From positions 1 to 64,000 of the forward strand of contig NZ_JADPMP010000001.1 of assembly GCF_015686655.1 (NCBI RefSeq): 64,000 nucleotides of DNA, in the 5' to 3' direction. The notes beneath the pieces are model-generated. The model ran no database searches. It worked only from the letters and a program-made list of their open reading frames with translations, and was not told the origin of the DNA. The stretch's first letter is position 1, and each line of letters opens with the position of its first letter. Below, in pieces: positions 61,427-64,000 of this stretch. This DNA is from Pontibacter sp. FD36 (GTDB lineage Bacteria; Bacteroidota; Bacteroidia; Cytophagales; Hymenobacteraceae). Made by a program: the position numbers and the translations under genes.

Positions 61427-63562
61427 TCAAGCTGTTCTGGAATTGATGTTGTCGTTCGGATCAGCAGAAGCATCGTTTTGGATCGGGGTTCCAGGCACAC
61501 TTCCCTGTCCGTTCTGTTCAGGGTGCTCTGTCTGTCCTACTTCGATCGGATGCTGCTCCTGGTTCACTTCGCTCTTCGTTTTGCTGCGGTCCGTACCGGC
61601 AGTGTGTGCCTGGTAGGTAGTCAGCGCATCAAAAGGACGCTTACCAACCAAACGTTCCAAGTCGCTCTGGAACAGGATCTCTTTCTGCAATAGCTCCTGT
61701 GCTACTATTTCCAGTTCTCTTGCCTTATCCGTCAGCAGTTGCTTGGTGCGGATATAAGCTGACTCGATGATGTTGCGCACTTCGTTGTCAATTGTTTCGG
61801 CAGTTGCCTCAGAGTATGGTTTGTTGAAAGCCATATCTGTCTGCTTCGAATCGTAGAACGACACGTTGCCTATCTTCGAGTTCATGCCATACATCGTCAC
61901 GATGCTGTAGGCCATCTTGGTGATACGCTCCAGGTCACTCAGGGCGCCTGTCGAGATCTTGCCAAATACCAGCTCTTCAGCGGCACGTCCACCCAGGGCC
62001 ATGCACATCTCGTCGATCAACTGTTCAGTGGTATACAGGAACTGCTCTTTTGGCAAGTACTGTGCATATCCCAATGCGGCTACACCACGTGGAACAATAC
62101 TCACTTTCACCAACGGATCGGCGTGCTCCAGGAACCAGCCTGCAATTGCGTGACCGGCTTCGTGGTAAGCAACAATCTTCTTCTCTTCAGGAGAGATGAT
62201 TTTGTTCTTCTTCTCCAAACCACCGATCACGCGGTCGATGGCATCGTTGAAGTCTGCCTGGTCAACTGCTTTTTTGTTGCGACGGGCGGCAATCAAAGCA
62301 GCCTCGTTACACACGTTGGCAATTTCGGCACCGGCAAAACCAGGTGTCTGGGCTGCCAGCTTACGGGCATCTACATCAGCAGACAGGGTAAGCGGCTTCA
62401 AGTGTACATCAAAGATCTCGGTACGGCCGTTGATATCCGGCTTGTCAATGCTGATCTGACGGTCAAAACGTCCCGGACGAAGCAGGGCCGAGTCCAGAGT
62501 GTCTGGGCGGTTGGTCGCTGCCAGGATAATTACACCTGAGTCAGTCGCAAAACCATCCATCTCAACCAGCAGGGAGTTCAGCGTATTCTCACGTTCGTCG
62601 TTGCCACCTGGTGTAGCGCCACGGCTACGGTGACGGCCAATGGCGTCAATCTCGTCAATGAAGATGATACATGGTGCTTTGGCTTTGGCCTGCTTGAACA
62701 GGTCACGCACACGGGCTGCACCCACACCTACGAACATTTCCACAAAGTCAGAACCTGACAGCGAGAAGAACGGCACGTCGGCTTCACCAGCCACCGCCTT
62801 CGCAAGCAATGTTTTACCTGTACCAGGAGGGCCTACCAATAGGGCACCTTTCGGGATCTTACCACCCAGGATCGTGAATTTGCTTGGATTCTTAAGGAAC
62901 TCCACGATCTCTTGAATCTCTTCTTTCGCCTCTTCCAGGCCTGCCACGTCCTTAAACGTGATCTTTACCTTGTTTTCAGCGTCAAACAGCGCGGCTTTGG
63001 ACTTGCCGATGTTGAAGATCTGACCACCTGCGCCACCCGCTGTTACACGGCGCATCAGGAACCAGAAACCGAACAGCAACAGGATCAGGAAGCCCCATTG
63101 GAAGAAGAAGTCGGCAAAGCCGGTACGTGTCTCAATGGTATAAGGCACACGGTTCTCGCGCGGGATGTTAGCCTGCAGCTTTTCGTAATCTTCCTTGAAA
63201 GACTCTGCTGTGATGATAGTGAAGTGGTAATGCGGACCCTGGTCCATGCTGCCCAAAGTGCCACGACTGGACAGCTCACGGCTGTACTTTTCGTTCTGCA
63301 GGGCATCTTCCTTCAGGTATACCTCTACGACTTTGCCGTTCACGATGGTCAGTTTATTCACATCGTTGCTCAGCAGCATCTCCTCAAAGTTCTGCTGGGT
63401 GGTTTCTACAGAGGCGTTGCTCTTGTTGAGCCAGGTGAGTCCGAAAATAAGCAGGATTAGTACCGCCAGCATCCACAGCTGCATTGTAGGCCGTGGAGGG
63501 GTTGGAGGTATCATCGGCTTCTTCTTCTTATTGTTATTTCCTTTATTATTCTTTTCAGCCAT
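61427..63562 (-). CDS. ftsH: Membrane-bound ATP-dependent zinc protease FtsH
   Basis: A 711-residue AAA+ protease that degrades membrane and unstable cytoplasmic proteins. Two N-terminal membrane helices (about residues 28-45 and 151-170) flank a periplasmic domain. Walker A is [12 protein letters not shown] (residues 244-255), Walker B is [11 protein letters not shown], the second region of homology is [20 protein letters not shown], and the zinc motif is HEAGH. The C-terminal tail is polar and disordered. It lies 71 bases after rsfS on the same strand. Identification is certain. Confidence 0.98.
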   Translation of the reverse strand: MAEKNNKGNNNKKKKPMIPPTPPRPTMQLWMLAVLILLIFGLTWLNKSNASVETTQQNFEEMLLSNDVNKLTIVNGKVVEVYLKEDALQNEKYSRELSSRGTLGSMDQGPHYHFTIITAESFKEDYEKLQANIPRENRVPYTIETRTGFADFFFQWGFLILLLFGFWFLMRRVTAGGAGGQIFNIGKSKAALFDAENKVKITFKDVAGLEEAKEEIQEIVEFLKNPSKFTILGGKIPKGALLVGPPGTGKTLLAKAVAGEADVPFFSLSGSDFVEMFVGVGAARVRDLFKQAKAKAPCIIFIDEIDAIGRHRSRGATPGGNDERENTLNSLLVEMDGFATDSGVIILAATNRPDTLDSALLRPGRFDRQISIDKPDINGRTEIFDVHLKPLTLSADVDARKLAAQTPGFAGAEIANVCNEAALIAARRNKKAVDQADFNDAIDRVIGGLEKKNKIISPEEKKIVAYHEAGHAIAGWFLEHADPLVKVSIVPRGVAALGYAQYLPKEQFLYTTEQLIDEMCMALGGRAAEELVFGKISTGALSDLERITKMAYSIVTMYGMNSKIGNVSFYDSKQTDMAFNKPYSEATAETIDNEVRNIIESAYIRTKQLLTDKARELEIVAQELLQKEILFQSDLERLVGKRPFDALTTYQAHTAGTDRSKTKSEVNQEQHPIEVGQTEHPEQNGQGSVPGTPIQNDASADPNDNINSRTA

Positions 63563-63633
63563 GAATATGTTGTTTCAGGATACATGAAATACAGAGAGCT
63601 GCCCGGTTTTGTTTTAGGGAGCCCCTGCTAAGC

Positions 63634-64000
63634 TTAGGCATCTTCAATACGGCGGATGCCTGCGTCGCCCCACAGCTCTTCTAAAGCGTAAAACTCACGT
63701 TTGTCTTTCAGAAATACATGCACTACCACGTCCACGTAATCAAGCAGGACCCACTCTTTGTTGGTGCGTCCCTCACTTTGCCACGGGTTCTGGCGTGTTG
63801 CTTTGTATATTTCTTCTTCGATAGACGATGCAATAGCGTCCAGCTGTGTGTCTGATGAAGCAGATGCGATTACAAAGTAATCAGATACGGCATTTTTGAG
63901 TGACTTCAGGTTAAGAACGACGATATCGCTCGCTTTCTTTTCCTGCATGCCTTTTACTACAAGCTCTGCCAATATGTCTGAATTGGCCTCAGCCTTGGTT
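63634..64000 (-). CDS. rsfS: Ribosomal silencing factor RsfS (Iojap), N-terminus cut by the window
   Basis: About 121 residues are visible. The frame stays open through base 64000 (TKAEANSDILAELVV... before the conserved core), so the start codon lies just beyond the right edge; a TTG at 63972 would be too late. RsfS binds L14 and blocks subunit joining when nutrients run low. Hallmarks are DYFVIASASSDTQLDAI, WVLLDYVDVVVHVF and REFYALEELWGDA. It heads the visible run rsfS-ftsH-LUD-lpxH. Confidence 0.95.
   Translation of the reverse strand, partial: TKAEANSDILAELVVKGMQEKKASDIVVLNLKSLKNAVSDYFVIASASSDTQLDAIASSIEEEIYKATRQNPWQSEGRTNKEWVLLDYVDVVVHVFLKDKREFYALEELWGDAGIRRIEDA

Overview
The window looks like chromosomal DNA from a member of the Bacteroidota, order Cytophagales, most like Hymenobacteraceae such as Pontibacter. 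This is inferred from family content and not from a database match. Pointers are a fused SecDF, a GldH gliding lipoprotein next to a RicT/PSP1 protein, the Bacteroidota-type GlmU-like enzyme, a TonB-dependent receptor with an N-terminal carboxypeptidase-regulatory-like domain, type B L31, and promoters with the Bacteroidota -7 element TAnnTTTG, often only a few bases from the start codon. GC is near 50 percent in most genes. I see no rRNA, tRNA, CRISPR array, insertion sequence or prophage.

Layout. 1-2847: start of a membrane protein, guaB and a rhodanese. 2954-9143: a pnuC-type vitamin transporter, a small unknown gene, a NadR-like kinase with an aldose-epimerase-like gene, then a TPP riboswitch and its TonB-dependent receptor. 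9144-18046: gcdH, ruvB, an amidohydrolase, an exported RidA-like protein, queG, then batD-like and aroC. 18133-27630: mostly minus-strand housekeeping (NhaD-type antiporter, secDF, TrkA-type protein, udk, rdgB, a phosphoribosyltransferase), with an Nfu-type Fe-S protein on the plus strand. 27808-38901: L31, a lipoprotein, a GlmU-like gene, holB, hemC, an alanine/Na+ symporter, a cyclophilin, an RmlD-like reductase, an NSS-family transporter with a tiny unlisted partner protein, and a ComEA-like HhH protein. 39003-47576: a small AT-rich accessory patch, a Nudix hydrolase, an S9-type hydrolase, a 1321-residue SF1 helicase and a beta-propeller-like protein. 47694-53223: an NmrA-type reductase, a 707-residue Gly/Ser/Tyr/Gln-rich low-complexity protein divergent from a cold-shock gene, an EEP-family enzyme and gldH. 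53216-64000: ricT, a flippase, a zinc alcohol dehydrogenase, a tandem GNAT, a SugE/Gdx exporter and a packed minus-strand run rsfS-ftsH-LUD-lpxH-propeller.

The most unusual signal is not a gene. The octamer AGGTATAG (or its complement CTATACCT) occurs about 70 times by eye in 64 kb, where about 2 are expected. It occurs on both strands, in all reading frames and between genes, with several multi-kilobase deserts over conserved genes. Two copies form a perfect 18-bp palindrome at the predicted transcription start of queG.

Other strong leads are: a swapped 3' end of the ComEA-like gene, with its displaced native tail still present 600 bp downstream; a perfect 19-bp inverted repeat flanking the start codon of the NadR-like kinase; a FUS-like low-complexity protein beside a cold-shock gene; and a helicase with a roughly 600-residue insertion between motifs I and II.
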